A DNA stretch of 36,108 nucleotides from JAAFIP01 sp043772355 (lineage in GTDB: Bacteria > Pseudomonadota > Gammaproteobacteria > Burkholderiales > Burkholderiaceae_C), in assembly GCA_043772355.1 (NCBI GenBank), contig JAYVGI010000232.1, forward strand, positions 1-36,108. The letters run 5' to 3'. The notes beneath the pieces are model-generated. The model worked only from the letters and a program-made list of their open reading frames with translations. It was not told the origin of the DNA and did not search any database. The position numbers and the translations under genes were made by a program. This document shows, in pieces, positions 16,341-28,713 of this stretch. Positions within the stretch are counted from its first letter, which is position 1; each line of letters opens with the position of its first letter.

Positions 16341-17153
16341 TCAAGCGCCAAACTCGTCGCCTAGTTCTTTAGCCCGGCGCCGCGCGGCGTGCATGGCGCG
16401 CATGAACAGGGTGTCCAGATTGTCTTGTTGCATCGAGGTGATGGCTGCATGGGTGGTGCCGCCTTTGGACGTGACGCGCATGCGCAGCAACTCGGGCGGC
16501 TCCGTCGAAGCCACCGCCAACTTGGACGCTCCCGCGAAGGTGGCTTTGGCCAAGTGGGCGGCTTGTGCAGCGGGCAGGCCCATGTCAATGCCCGCTTTGG
16601 TCATGATTTCTATGAAGAAAAACACATAGGCTGGGCCTGAGCCGGACAGGGCGGTGACTGCGTCAAGCTGGGTTTCGTTGTCCATCCACAGATGTTCACC
16701 CGTACTACGGATCACCCGCTCCACCGCTTGGCGGTCGTCTGCCGTAACGGCCTGGCGCGCATACAGAGCGGTAATGCCCTTGCCAATCAAGGCCGGTGTG
16801 TTGGGCATGCTGCGGACCACCCTCTCGGTACCCAGCCAGTGGGCCATGCTGTCAGAGCGGATACCGGCGGCTACGCTAAAGTGCAGCGCCTCTTTGGTGT
16901 GAAAGCGGGTTTGCAACGCGGCTTCTTTGAAAATTTGCGGCTTCACGGCCCACACCACGATCTCGGCTTGGCTGAGCATTGCGTTGGGGTTGCTGAAGGC
17001 TTCGATACCAAAGTCAGCTTTCAATTTGGCATGCTGCTCCGGTTGCGGCTCTACCACCATGATTTGCATGGGCCGCATGCCTTGGCGAATCAGCCCGCCG
17101 ATGAGGGCGCTGGCCATATTGCCGCCGCCGATAAATGCTATTTTGTCGTTCAT
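16341..17153 (-). CDS. proC: Pyrroline-5-carboxylate reductase
   Basis: This 270-residue NAD(P)H enzyme catalyses the last step of proline synthesis, reduction of 1-pyrroline-5-carboxylate. The Rossmann start IAFIGGGNMASALIGGL (5-21) is followed by VWAVKPQ, the VVRSMPNTPALIGKG substrate loop, and the C-terminal signature TALSGSGPAYVFFFIE with SKGGTTHAAI. Length is typical. The start is fixed by the conserved N-terminus. It is followed by the convergent GST gene and preceded by the phytase-like gene 42 bases upstream on the same strand, so the two may share a transcript although they have no obvious functional link. Confidence 0.95.
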   Translation of the reverse strand: MNDKIAFIGGGNMASALIGGLIRQGMRPMQIMVVEPQPEQHAKLKADFGIEAFSNPNAMLSQAEIVVWAVKPQIFKEAALQTRFHTKEALHFSVAAGIRSDSMAHWLGTERVVRSMPNTPALIGKGITALYARQAVTADDRQAVERVIRSTGEHLWMDNETQLDAVTALSGSGPAYVFFFIEIMTKAGIDMGLPAAQAAHLAKATFAGASKLAVASTEPPELLRMRVTSKGGTTHAAITSMQQDNLDTLFMRAMHAARRRAKELGDEFGA

Positions 17154-17195
17154 ACGTACTTTTGTTTGTCCGAGGTGACCCGGTGGGTGTGTGAC

Positions 17196-18422
17196 CTAGT
17201 TGGCCAGCCATTCAAACGCTACAAATTGCGTGGTCTGGCCAATGTTGAAATTATCGTCGCTAACGAACACCAAGGTCGGGTTGCCGTTGGCAAGCGTAGG
17301 CCCGCGCGTCATGCCCTCCGTATTGTCCAAGCGCGGCAAACCGGCTTTGGCAAAGTCCAGCAGCAGCACTTTGTCTGCGGGTTTGAACTTGGCCCCCAGC
17401 AGCGCAGGCATGCCCAGCACGTCATCTGCATCATCCGTGTCGATCCAGTACAGGCGCAGCGAGTTGCCCACGCCATAGGCCCAGGCACGCTCCAGCACCA
17501 GCATGCCGGTCTCTGACGCCATCCAGATCTCGCTCACGCCGTTGTCTGCCATGGCCCCGGGCGTAAGGCCAGCCGACGGCGACACACCAGCCAAGCTGGG
17601 CGCAAAGGGAGTCGCATCGGGGATATAGGCAATTTGGCGAAACGGTTGCGCGCTGTGGGTGGCAAACTGGGTGATGCGAATCGGCCCACCGGGCACGCCC
17701 ACTGCAGGCAGCGGGCCGTCTTGCACCAGCGCGGCCTCCATGGCCACCCACAGCGTGTCGCCGCTGGGCGTAAAGCTCAAGCCCTCAAAGCCTTTGTTGT
17801 CGCGCACGCCGCTCTTGCCGGTTTTGTCAAACGCAAACATCGCCGGCACGGGCACCTGGCTGGCGTAGCTGCCGTCCAGGCGCATCTCGCGGATAAACGG
17901 CGCGTAGCCGTGGCGTGCATCGCCTTCGCTGGTCCAGTACAAGGTGTTGGTGGCCGCGCGCAGGCGAATGCTCTCTGGGTCGGGTACCTCAGGGCTATCT
18001 GGTGACACGTTGCGGCGGTTGGGGTAGGGCTTGCCGTTGGGGGCCTGCAGGGTGGTGACTTTGAGCAGCTCTGGCGCGCCTACGCTGTCAGCGGTGATGG
18101 GGAGCTTGAGGGTGTAGAAGCGCGCGGGGTTGATGTCAGAGCGGTCGTCGCTGATAGCGTAGTACACGCCGCGCTCTTTGTCGTAGTCCAGCCCGCTCAG
18201 GCCGCCTACTGTGGTGCCTTGGAATTGGAGTTTGTGGGCCAGCGTGGTATGACCGATCAAGCGCAGGCGCGGGCCGGACTTGCTGGTTGGTGCTGCGGCG
18301 GGTGCAGCGGGAGGTGCAACAGGATTTGCGGTTTGTGCGCAGGCTACACCAGAGGCCGCCAGCGCGGTGGCAGACAAGGTGTGCAAGAGCGAACGGCGGG
18401 AAATGTCTTGAGTGAATTGCAT
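17196..18422 (-). CDS. Tat-exported phytase-like esterase
   Basis: This 408-residue protein starts with a twin-arginine signal (SRRSLLHTLSATALAASGVACA), implying folded export, and continues with a Pro/Ala linker. The main domain has the features of the 'esterase-like activity of phytase' family: GGLSGLDYDKERGVYYAISDDRSD, PDPESIRL, NKGFEGLSF, DNTEGMTRGP and VFVSDDNFN near the end. These repeated Asp-rich strands suggest a calcium-dependent beta-propeller. The family likely acts on phosphoesters outside the cytoplasm, but the substrate is not deducible. The ATG at 18422 places the Tat signal at the N-terminus; an upstream start at 18467 is open but unsupported. Confidence 0.82.
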   Translation of the reverse strand: MQFTQDISRRSLLHTLSATALAASGVACAQTANPVAPPAAPAAAPTSKSGPRLRLIGHTTLAHKLQFQGTTVGGLSGLDYDKERGVYYAISDDRSDINPARFYTLKLPITADSVGAPELLKVTTLQAPNGKPYPNRRNVSPDSPEVPDPESIRLRAATNTLYWTSEGDARHGYAPFIREMRLDGSYASQVPVPAMFAFDKTGKSGVRDNKGFEGLSFTPSGDTLWVAMEAALVQDGPLPAVGVPGGPIRITQFATHSAQPFRQIAYIPDATPFAPSLAGVSPSAGLTPGAMADNGVSEIWMASETGMLVLERAWAYGVGNSLRLYWIDTDDADDVLGMPALLGAKFKPADKVLLLDFAKAGLPRLDNTEGMTRGPTLANGNPTLVFVSDDNFNIGQTTQFVAFEWLAN

Positions 18423-18462
18423 GGCGCTTGAGTCTACCCGTAGTTGGCCAAGCTGAAGATTC

Positions 18463-18640
18463 CGCATCCACCTTGGCCACGTTGCGGCGATGGAGGAAGT
18501 CGCGCTGTCAAAAACCTACGAAAACACGCGCGAATCTCGTTAAAAGCGCCACTAATTTTTGCACCGCGCGCCTTTCTCCAGTTTTTGCATCACGACCACA
18601 CTGCATCACCGCTTGCGGGCTGGGTCGCTTTTGTCCCGCG
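18463..18640 (+). repeat. R3 repeat, copy a
   Basis: A unit of about 175 bases starts GCATCCACCTTGGCCACGTT and contains ACGAAAACACGCGCGAAT, TTTTTGCACCGCGCGCCTTT and a terminal ATCACCGCTTGCG. It aligns without gaps through most of its length to copy b at 31657-31830, and more weakly to copy c at 19610-19745 on the other strand. Small open frames across the copies give similar peptides (RRAV.KLVALL..FARVF), but no start or ribosome site is conserved. Confidence 0.75.
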
Positions 18641-18929
18641 CCAGTGGTGTGACCGGGTTGAGTTTGGTGGTGCATCTTTGTCTGTGCGACACGCTGGCAG
18701 GGTGGCGGGTGCTGCCTTGGCGATCCGCTCAGGTCTGTGTCGCATGCTGCGGGGGTTTGCACTGCAGCAACCTGGTCACTCTATTTATCGTAGCACTTCG
18801 TCTAAGCAGGGCAGTGGGGTACATAGGGGAAGACCCAAAATTGAAGTTTTTTACCGTACGGAGCCGCTGTGCACCGAAAACCTGCCCCACAGACCGTCCA
18901 CCGCCCATCTTCGGCAAAACAGGCACTCC

Positions 18930-18975
18930 TTATTCCATAGCAACGCCCCTATGCTTATTAGGGGCTATTGCCCGA
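18930..18975 (-). repeat. R1 repeat, degenerate copy in the left arm of palindrome 1
   Basis: ATTCCATAGCAACGCCCCTA and TTAGGGGCTATTGCCCGATA align with the corresponding left-arm copy at 32136-32186, including the adjoining AAAATCTGAAAACAGCGCTC extension. Confidence 0.45.
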
Positions 18976-19094
18976 TAAAATCTGAAAACAGCGCTCAAAC
19001 AGGTGCATTTGCAGTTTCCAGCCGACTCTCAGGCTCCCAGGGCCTTCCCGAGCGCTCGAAAACGTCTATTTGGAGCTGTTTTTTGTGTTCATGA

Positions 19095-19143
19095 GCCGTT
19101 AGCCAGCAAGAAATATAATTTCGCAGCTCCGTAATACATAGCA
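19095..19143 (+). repeat. R1 repeat, copy in the right arm of palindrome 1
   Basis: GCCGTTAGCCAGCAAGAAAT and TCGCAGCTCCGTAATACATA follow R1, with a changed centre. The upstream extension TTTTTTGTGTTCATGA matches TTTTTTAGGTGCTCAT of palindrome 2. Confidence 0.6.
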
Positions 19144-19301
19144 TTCAGGTTTTCGTGGGGCGCCGGTAATCCTGGTTTGGTGGCAAAAAAGGTCGTTGCC
19201 CGTCACAGAAGCTGTAAACCGATCAAAGTTATCAATTATTAGACTCACCCCGTTTACCCCACTGTTCTGCTTGGACGGAGTGCTACTATTTAGCGAGTAA
19301 C

Positions 19302-19382
19302 GATGTTTTCAAGCAACCCGCCAAGCCAGACCAGCCGATGCATCTGGATGCGCTGTTCAAGGTGAAGCAGTCCGCCCACTGA
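19302..19382 (+). pseudogene. Possible 3' remnant of a coding gene abutting the palindrome
   Basis: Starting right at the edge of palindrome 1, a frame reads DVFKQPAKPDQPMHLDALFK and ends KVKQSAH then TGA. Codon use and composition look protein-like, but the fragment is only 26 residues and I cannot assign it to a family. The coincidence of its left end with the element boundary suggests truncation by insertion. Confidence 0.25.
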
Positions 19383-19507
19383 TGCCCCCACCACGGCGCA
19401 ACCCACGCCAAATCACATAGACCCAAAATAAGGGCGGCAGAGAGGATCGATCAACGGGATATTGGTTTTTCCCATCTCCCTAAGTGCATACGTGGAATGC
19501 AGTTCAC

Positions 19508-19549
19508 TACCATATTCGTAGCTGCTCCCGCAATATTCAATTGGGCCAG
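19508..19549 (-). repeat. R1 repeat, copy in the 19.5-kb gap
   Basis: On the minus strand, GGCCCAATTGAATATTGCGG is followed by GAGCAGCTACGAATATGGTA. This is one of the best-conserved copies. It forms an inverted pair with the copy at 19821-19871. Confidence 0.8.
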
Positions 19550-19609
19550 ACAACCAAACAGTTTGCAACAGGGGCCCCTGCGCGCACCACAGCGCGACGC
19601 AACGCCAGT

Positions 19610-19745
19610 TCAGCGGTAGTTCGGCGTGCTTGGGATGAAAAATCTGGAGCAAGGCGCGCGGTGCACAAGGCTGTGGCGCTACTGACGGTATCCGCGCGTG
19701 TTTGCGCAGGATTTTTGCAGCACAAGTTCCCGAGCTGCCGCCAGC
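19610..19745 (-). repeat. R3 repeat, copy c (inverted)
   Basis: Read on the minus strand it shows AACACGCGCGGATACCGTCA, GTAGCGCCAC and GTGCACCGCGCGCCTTGCTC, aligning with R3 copies a and b. It is more diverged than they are from each other. It lies between two inverted R1 copies. Confidence 0.6.
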
Positions 19746-19820
19746 CAGCCCGCTTCGAGCGGTATCTTGAGCACGGAAAGATTAAAATTACCGATTCAAC
19801 GAGTAGTATTTACAGGCAAA

Positions 19821-19871
19821 TCAGGCTGTAGCCCAATAAAATATTGCGGAAGCAGCTATGAATTATGTAGT
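19821..19871 (+). repeat. R1 repeat, copy just downstream of glpK
   Basis: CAGGCTGTAGCCCAATAAAA, TATTGCGGAAGCAGCTATGA and ATTATGTAG form a full R1 unit ending 25 bases beyond the glpK stop on its 3' side. It may form a 3' structure on the glpK transcript. Confidence 0.8.
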
Positions 19872-19895
19872 GATCATCCAAGCACCAAAAGAAGC

Positions 19896-21443
<1,548 letters not shown>

Positions 21444-21529
21444 GGTGGTGCAGCGCTTAAAGAGTGGTGTTTAAAAATTTTAGTGGATCCAAACTATGGA
21501 GCCAACCCGATGAAGCCAAAATTTCCTGG

Positions 21530-22306
21530 TCACACAGCGTCAAGGGGCGACACCTCCAAGCGCGTTTGCGCCTGCGCCAGCAGCGTGGGAAAGGGCTCGG
21601 GCGGCATAGCGTCGGTGAACAAGCGGTCGATCTGGGACAGATTGGCCACCTCGACCATCGCCGGGCGGTTGAACTTGCTGATGTCGGCGGCCACCCACAC
21701 CTCGCGGGCGCAGGCGATGATGGTTTGGGAGACTTTCACTTCGCGATAGTCGTAGTCGCGCAGGGTGCCATCGGACTCGATGCCCGAGATGCCGATCACC
21801 GCGATGTCCACCTTGAACTGGCGAATAAAGTCGACCGCCGCCTCACCCACGATGCCCCGGTCGCGGCCACGCACCACACCGCCCACCACGATCACTTCGC
21901 ACTTGTCGTTGGCGCTCAAGATGGTGGCTACGTTCAAGTTGTTGGTGATCACGCGCAGGCCTTCATGGTGCACCAGCTCTCTGGCAATGGCCTCGGTGGT
22001 GGTGCCAATATTGAGCACCAGCGAGCAATCATTGGGCACCGCAGCGGCCACCGCGCGGGCAATGCGCGCCTTGCCCAGCGCGTGCAGGCTCTCGCGCTGT
22101 TGGTGTGCAATATTTTCTACCGTAGAGCCTGGCACCCGCACGCCACCATGAAAGCGCGCCAGCAGCCCCTCATCGGCCAGGCGCTGCACGTCGCGGCGCA
22201 CGGTTTGCAAAGTCACGCCCAGCTTGTCAGCCAGTTGCTCCACCGTGACCGAGCCTTGCGCGCGCACCACGGTCAGCAAAGTCATTTGTCGGGGGTTAGG
22301 GTTCAT
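21530..22306 (-). CDS. glpR: DeoR-family glycerol regulon repressor
   Basis: This 258-residue regulator has an N-terminal DeoR helix-turn-helix (VTVEQLADKLGVTLQTVRRDVQRLADEGLLARFHGG, about 20-55) and a sugar-phosphate sensor domain with IGTTTEAIARELV, VITNNLNVA, VVGGVVRGRDRGIVGEAA and AADISKFNR. In this family the ligand is typically sn-glycerol 3-phosphate, which relieves repression; the surrounding glp genes support that. It is divergent from the transporter operon with a 162-base region carrying AACGA-type repeats that are the likely operator. The name is based on context as well as family. Confidence 0.9.
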   Translation of the reverse strand: MNPNPRQMTLLTVVRAQGSVTVEQLADKLGVTLQTVRRDVQRLADEGLLARFHGGVRVPGSTVENIAHQQRESLHALGKARIARAVAAAVPNDCSLVLNIGTTTEAIARELVHHEGLRVITNNLNVATILSANDKCEVIVVGGVVRGRDRGIVGEAAVDFIRQFKVDIAVIGISGIESDGTLRDYDYREVKVSQTIIACAREVWVAADISKFNRPAMVEVANLSQIDRLFTDAMPPEPFPTLLAQAQTRLEVSPLDAV

Positions 22307-22344
22307 GGGGGTATTTTCAATCGAAAAGTTATTAAAAACATGTA

Positions 22345-22405
22345 AAAACGAAACAAAACGAATAATTCAGGGTAAACGATAGCAGTAAAACGAGCCGCAA
22401 CGAAC
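22345..22405 (+). promoter_or_regulatory. Array of five ACGA-core repeats, candidate GlpR operator
   Basis: Within the glpR/glpS divergent region, aaACGA cores occur at 22348, 22358, 22376, 22390 and 22400, all in the same orientation. Two pairs are exactly 10 bases apart, one helical turn. DeoR-family repressors bind repeated short boxes between divergent promoters, so this is a reasonable operator candidate for both glpR-glpK and glpSTPQUV. Confidence 0.45.
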
Positions 22406-22468
22406 AATAATCATCCGAATCGAAAGTAACCGTTGTGATTTTATGCACAACCATACCAGGGTGTGTCC

Positions 22469-23554
22469 ATGCAGTTGAGTCTGGAGAAAATCAGCAAAAA
22501 AGTCGGGCCGCAGGTGTGGCTGTACGACATGGACTTGGCGCCCCGCAGCGGCGCTGTGACGGTGTTGCTGGGCGCAACGCAAGCCGGTAAAACCAGCCTG
22601 ATGCGCATCATGGCCGGGCTGGATGTGCCCTCGGCGGGGCGCGTACTGGTGGACGGCAACAACGTAGTCGGCATGCCCGTGCGCCAGCGCGATGTGGCCA
22701 TGGTGTACCAGCAGTTCATCAACTACCCCTCGCTCAAGGTGCACGACAACATTGCTTCGCCCTTGAAGTTGCGCGGCGAAAAGAACATTGAGCAGCGCGT
22801 GCGCGAGCTGGCTGCCAAGCTGCACATTGAGATGTTTTTAGACCGCTACCCGTCCGAGCTGTCGGGCGGCCAGCAGCAACGCGTTGCCCTGGCGCGTGCG
22901 CTGGCCAAAGGCGCACCCCTGATGCTGCTGGACGAGCCGCTGGTGAACCTGGACTACAAGCTGCGTGAAGAACTGCGTGATGAGCTGAGTGCCTTGTTTG
23001 CAGCAGGCGACTCCACTGTGATCTACGCCACCACCGAGCCGGGTGAGGCGCTGCTGCTGGGTGGCTACACCGCCGTGATGGACGCAGGCGAGCTGCTGCA
23101 GTACGGCCCTACCGCCGAGGTGTTCCACAAACCCAGCTCTTTGCGTGTGGCCCGCGCCTTCAGCGATCCGCCGATGAACTTGCTTGAGGCCCATGTGGGC
23201 GCTGGAGGCGTGCAGTTGCAGGGTGGCCCCTTGCTGGCGATGGCATTGCCCGCCTCGGCATCGGCATCCGCGTTGCAGCAACTCACCGTAGGCCTGCGCG
23301 CCAGCGCCATCAGCGTAGCAGCCAGGCCAGGAGACATCGCGCTGGCGGGCAAAGTAGAGCTGGCAGAAATATCGGGCTCTGATACTTTTGTGCATGCGTC
23401 GACGCCCATAGGCGAGCTGGTAGCCCAGCTCACTGGCGTACACCACTTTGACTTGGGCGCTGCGCTGCCCCTGTACTTCAACCCCCTGCACGTTTATTTA
23501 TTCGATGCCCGTGGCCTGCTGGTGCAGGCCCCCGTGCGCGGCGGAGGGCGCTAG
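22469..23554 (+). CDS. glpS: Glycerol ABC transporter ATPase GlpS
   Basis: This 361-residue ABC ATPase energises glycerol import. It has Walker A GATQAGKTS, Q-loop MVYQQFINYPSL, the canonical signature LSGGQQQRVALARAL, Walker B LMLLDEPLVNLD, and a C-terminal regulatory beta domain. The position of the H-loop reads YATTEPGEAL, Thr in place of the usual His (compare YVTHDQVEAL in GlpT), so its own nucleotide site is probably weak. The ATG at 22469 follows AGG at a workable distance; a GTG two codons upstream is possible. First gene of the operon; its stop lies 1 base before the glpT start. The order S-T-P-Q-U-V matches the rhizobial glycerol system. Confidence 0.92.
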   Translation: MQLSLEKISKKVGPQVWLYDMDLAPRSGAVTVLLGATQAGKTSLMRIMAGLDVPSAGRVLVDGNNVVGMPVRQRDVAMVYQQFINYPSLKVHDNIASPLKLRGEKNIEQRVRELAAKLHIEMFLDRYPSELSGGQQQRVALARALAKGAPLMLLDEPLVNLDYKLREELRDELSALFAAGDSTVIYATTEPGEALLLGGYTAVMDAGELLQYGPTAEVFHKPSSLRVARAFSDPPMNLLEAHVGAGGVQLQGGPLLAMALPASASASALQQLTVGLRASAISVAARPGDIALAGKVELAEISGSDTFVHASTPIGELVAQLTGVHHFDLGAALPLYFNPLHVYLFDARGLLVQAPVRGGGR

Positions 23555-23555
23555 C

Positions 23556-24628
<1,073 letters not shown>

Positions 24629-24632
<4 letters not shown>

Positions 24633-25522
24633 GCACCACCACCAAACCGGTCAACCAAAAGGCCTGGTTTCTGATCTTGCCGGTGCTGTTGTGCGTGGCG
24701 TTTTCTGCCATTTTGCCGCTGATGACGGTGGTGAACTATTCGGTGCAAGACATCATCTCTCCTGAGCGCAGGGTGTTTGTGGGCACTGAGTGGTTTGCCA
24801 AAGTGATGCGCGATGAAGAGCTGCACGGCGCGCTATGGCGCCAGCTCACTTTCTCATTCGCCGTGCTGGCAGTCGAGCTGCCGCTGGGCATCCTGTTGGC
24901 GTTGTCGATGCCCGCGCAGGGCTGGAAGTCCTCTGCCACTTTGGTCATCGTAGCGTTGTCGCTGCTCATCCCGTGGAACGTGGTGGGCACCATTTGGCAG
25001 ATCTTTGGCCGGGCAGATATTGGCTTGATGGGCGCTGCGCTGCAAGGTATGGGTATCAACTACAGCTACACCGGCAACGCCACCCATGCGTGGCTGACGG
25101 TGCTGCTGATGGACGTGTGGCACTGGACACCGCTGGTAGCCTTGCTGGGCTACGCCGGTTTGCGCTCGATTCCCGACGCCTACTACCAGGCCGCCAGCAT
25201 TGACGGGGCTTCCAAGTTTGCCGTGTTTTGGTATGTGCAGTTGCCCAAAATGCGCGGCGTGCTGATGATCGCCGTGCTGCTGCGCTTTATGGACAGCTTC
25301 ATGATCTATACCGAGCCCTTTGTGCTGACCGGTGGCGGGCCGGGCAACTCCACCACCTTCTTGTCCCAGTTCCTCACGCAAAAAGCGGTGGGCCAGTTTG
25401 ACCTGGGCCCGGCGGCGGCTTTCTCGTTGATTTACTTCCTGATCATCTTGCTGCTGTGCTTTATTTTGTACAACTGGATGCAGCGTGTGGGCACAGCCGA
25501 GAAGGAGGGCAACCATGCATAA
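24629..25522 (+). CDS. glpP: Glycerol ABC transporter permease GlpP
   Basis: This 297-residue inner-membrane permease has about six helices and the permease EAA-type loop AYYQAASIDGASKFAVFWYVQLPKMRG, which contacts the ATPases. It begins with a first helix AWFLILPVLLCVAFSAILPLM, typical of MalF-type sugar permeases. The start ATG overlaps the glpT stop (ATGA), indicating coupling, and the end overlaps the start of the next permease by eight bases. It forms a heterodimeric channel with the downstream permease. Confidence 0.92.
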
Positions 25523-26327
25523 ACCCAAGTTTCAAAAACGCAGCGTCTTTCTCATCGCCTACATCATCTTCGCTTTGCTGCCCATCTACTGGATGGTCAA
25601 TATGTCGTTCAAAACGAACAGCGAGATCGTAGCCAGCTTCACCCTGTTTCCGCAGAACTTTACCTGGGCTAATTACAGGACTATCTTGACCGACCCTTCT
25701 TGGTACTCGGGTTACATCAACAGCCTGATTTACGTGGCGATTAACACCGTGATCTCGATTACCGTGGCCTTGCCTGCAGCCTACGCGTTCTCGCGCTACA
25801 GCTTTTTAGGTGACAAGCATGTATTTTTCTGGTTGCTAACCAACCGCATGACACCGCCTGCGGTGTTTTTGCTGCCGTTTTTTCAGCTCTACACCACGGT
25901 GGGATTGATGGACACGCACTTGGCCGTGGCACTGGCGCACTTGCTGTTTAACGTGCCGCTGGCGGTGTGGATTCTGGAAGGTTTTATGAGTGGCATTCCG
26001 CGCGAAATTGATGAGACGGCGTATATCGACGGTTACTCTTTTCCCCGATTTTTCGTGACTATTTTTCTGCCCCTCATCAAAGCCGGGGTGGGCGTCGCCG
26101 CCTTCTTCTGCTTCATGTTCAGCTGGGTCGAGCTGCTGCTAGCGCGCACGCTCACCAGCGTGAACGCCAAGCCGATTGTGGCCACCATGACGCGTACGGT
26201 ATCGGCCTCGGGCATGGACTGGGCCACTTTGGCAGCGGCGGGCGTGCTGACGATTGTGCCCGGCGCGATTGTGATTTGGTTTGTGCGCAACTACATCGCC
26301 AAAGGTTTTGCGATGGGTCGCGTCTAA
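25515..26327 (+). CDS. Glycerol ABC transporter permease GlpQ
   Basis: This 270-residue MalG-type permease has six helices and the EAA loop GIPREIDETAYIDGYSFPRFFVTIFLPLI (about 166-194). GGAGG lies just upstream of the ATG at 25515, which overlaps the glpP end. In the rhizobial system this subunit is named glpQ; I leave the symbol empty because the same symbol is used here for the phosphodiesterase at 3776-5014. The C-terminus ends IAKGFAMGRV, typical of the family. Confidence 0.9.
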   Translation: MHKPKFQKRSVFLIAYIIFALLPIYWMVNMSFKTNSEIVASFTLFPQNFTWANYRTILTDPSWYSGYINSLIYVAINTVISITVALPAAYAFSRYSFLGDKHVFFWLLTNRMTPPAVFLLPFFQLYTTVGLMDTHLAVALAHLLFNVPLAVWILEGFMSGIPREIDETAYIDGYSFPRFFVTIFLPLIKAGVGVAAFFCFMFSWVELLLARTLTSVNAKPIVATMTRTVSASGMDWATLAAAGVLTIVPGAIVIWFVRNYIAKGFAMGRV

Positions 26328-26339
26328 CAGGAGATTTGT

Positions 26340-26648
26340 ATGTTTGCCTGGATGGCTTGGACGCTGCCTGTCGCAGTCTTTTTTACCTGTATCGTGCTGA
26401 CACTCGTAGGCATGACCGTGTGGGAGATCAAATCACCCACGACGCTGCGCAAAGGATTCCTGCCTTTGGAGACTACGCGCGGCGACAGGCTTTTTATTGG
26501 TCTGCTGTCTGCCGCGTATGTGAACCTTATTTTTATCGGCCTGAGCGGCAAACTGGCTGGCTGGCTGGGTTTGGCGGCTGACCCTTCGATCTGGATCAGC
26601 TTTGTGGTGTCCATGGGTTTACTGGCACTCGTGATGCGACGCGGCTAA
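26340..26648 (+). CDS. glpU: DUF2160 small membrane protein GlpU
   Basis: This 102-residue protein with three hydrophobic segments (MFAWMAWTLPVAVFFTCIVL; FIGLLSAAYVNLIFIGLSG; WISFVVSMGLLALVM) and the conserved TVWEIKSPT and RKGFLPLETTRGDRLF loops matches DUF2160, which accompanies this class of glycerol ABC transporter. The precise role is unclear; an accessory membrane subunit is likely. AGGAG lies 8 bases before the ATG, and the gap to the preceding permease is only 12 bases, so it is operonic. Confidence 0.88.
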   Translation: MFAWMAWTLPVAVFFTCIVLTLVGMTVWEIKSPTTLRKGFLPLETTRGDRLFIGLLSAAYVNLIFIGLSGKLAGWLGLAADPSIWISFVVSMGLLALVMRRG

Positions 26649-26674
26649 ATTAGTTTTCCTGGTAATCCGGCCCC

Positions 26675-26719
26675 TTGCTTCCCCAGGGCCGCGGTCACCC
26701 ACTGCTTTTGGGGAAGCAA
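26675..26719 (+). promoter_or_regulatory. Intercistronic hairpin between glpU and glpV
   Basis: TTGCTTCCCCA (26675-26685) pairs perfectly with TGGGGAAGCAA (26709-26719) around a 23-base GC-rich loop. It ends 20 bases before the glpV ATG, whose GAGGAG site remains free. Such structures often stabilise a processed downstream message and raise the amount of binding protein relative to the permease; there is no T-run for termination. Confidence 0.5.
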
Positions 26720-26738
26720 AGTACTGAGGAGATAACCG

Positions 26739-28541
<1,803 letters not shown>

Positions 28542-28603
28542 GCCATTGCGTGTGCGTCATGCGCACGCGCACTGAGGCATACTCAGGCGCTGTCACATAG
28601 GGG

Positions 28604-28628
28604 CCGTGCGAAGAAAGTCTTCGCACGG
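28604..28628 (+). terminator. Strong stem-loop after glpV
   Basis: CCGTGCGAAG and CTTCGCACGG form a perfect 10-bp stem with a 5-base loop, 62 bases past the glpV stop. The following sequence has scattered T-rich runs (TTTTCGTTTC, GATTTTTTAT) but no immediate U-tract. It may terminate partially, leaving glpD under read-through plus its own promoter in the 85 bases before its start. Confidence 0.5.
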
Positions 28629-28713
28629 TCACTGCGGAATTTTCGTTTCTATGTTGATTTTTTATAGCCGCATGCGCTGTCTTTAGGGTTGCATTCCCCT
28701 ACCAAAGTTTCCC

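Larger units (their letters stand above)
18778..19300. repeat. Large imperfect palindromic element, copy 1 (about 520 bp)
   Basis: The outer boxes CACTC...GTAGCACT(T/C)CGTC (18778-18835 and, inverted, 19240-19300) enclose R1-type inner arms (18930-19025 and 19065-19143) around a centre near 19042. Outer-to-inner distances are about 153 and 155 bases, so the layout is symmetrical. The element at 31988-32498 has the same boxes, the same spacing and related inner arms. No protein is encoded. It could be a non-autonomous mobile element or a structured transcript. Confidence 0.65.
18423..19895. other. 1.5-kb gene-free repeat hub between the phytase-like gene and glpK
   Basis: This gap holds R3 copy a, palindromic element 1, a possible gene remnant, two inverted R1 copies and R3 copy c. 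Open frames up to 216 codons exist on the plus strand (18444-19094). They run through the repeats, lack ribosome sites and have no recognisable protein features, so I do not call them. No RNA gene is recognised. Confidence 0.6.

Noticed and set aside
18444..19094. 216-codon plus-strand frame in the gap before glpK
   Set aside because: It runs through R3 copy a and half of palindrome 1; repeats explain the sequence and no family or start signal is visible.
19100..19150. Integron attC-like site in the R1 copies
   Set aside because: No R-box/L-box GTTRRRY type ends, no integrase, and the copies also occur inside conserved genes.
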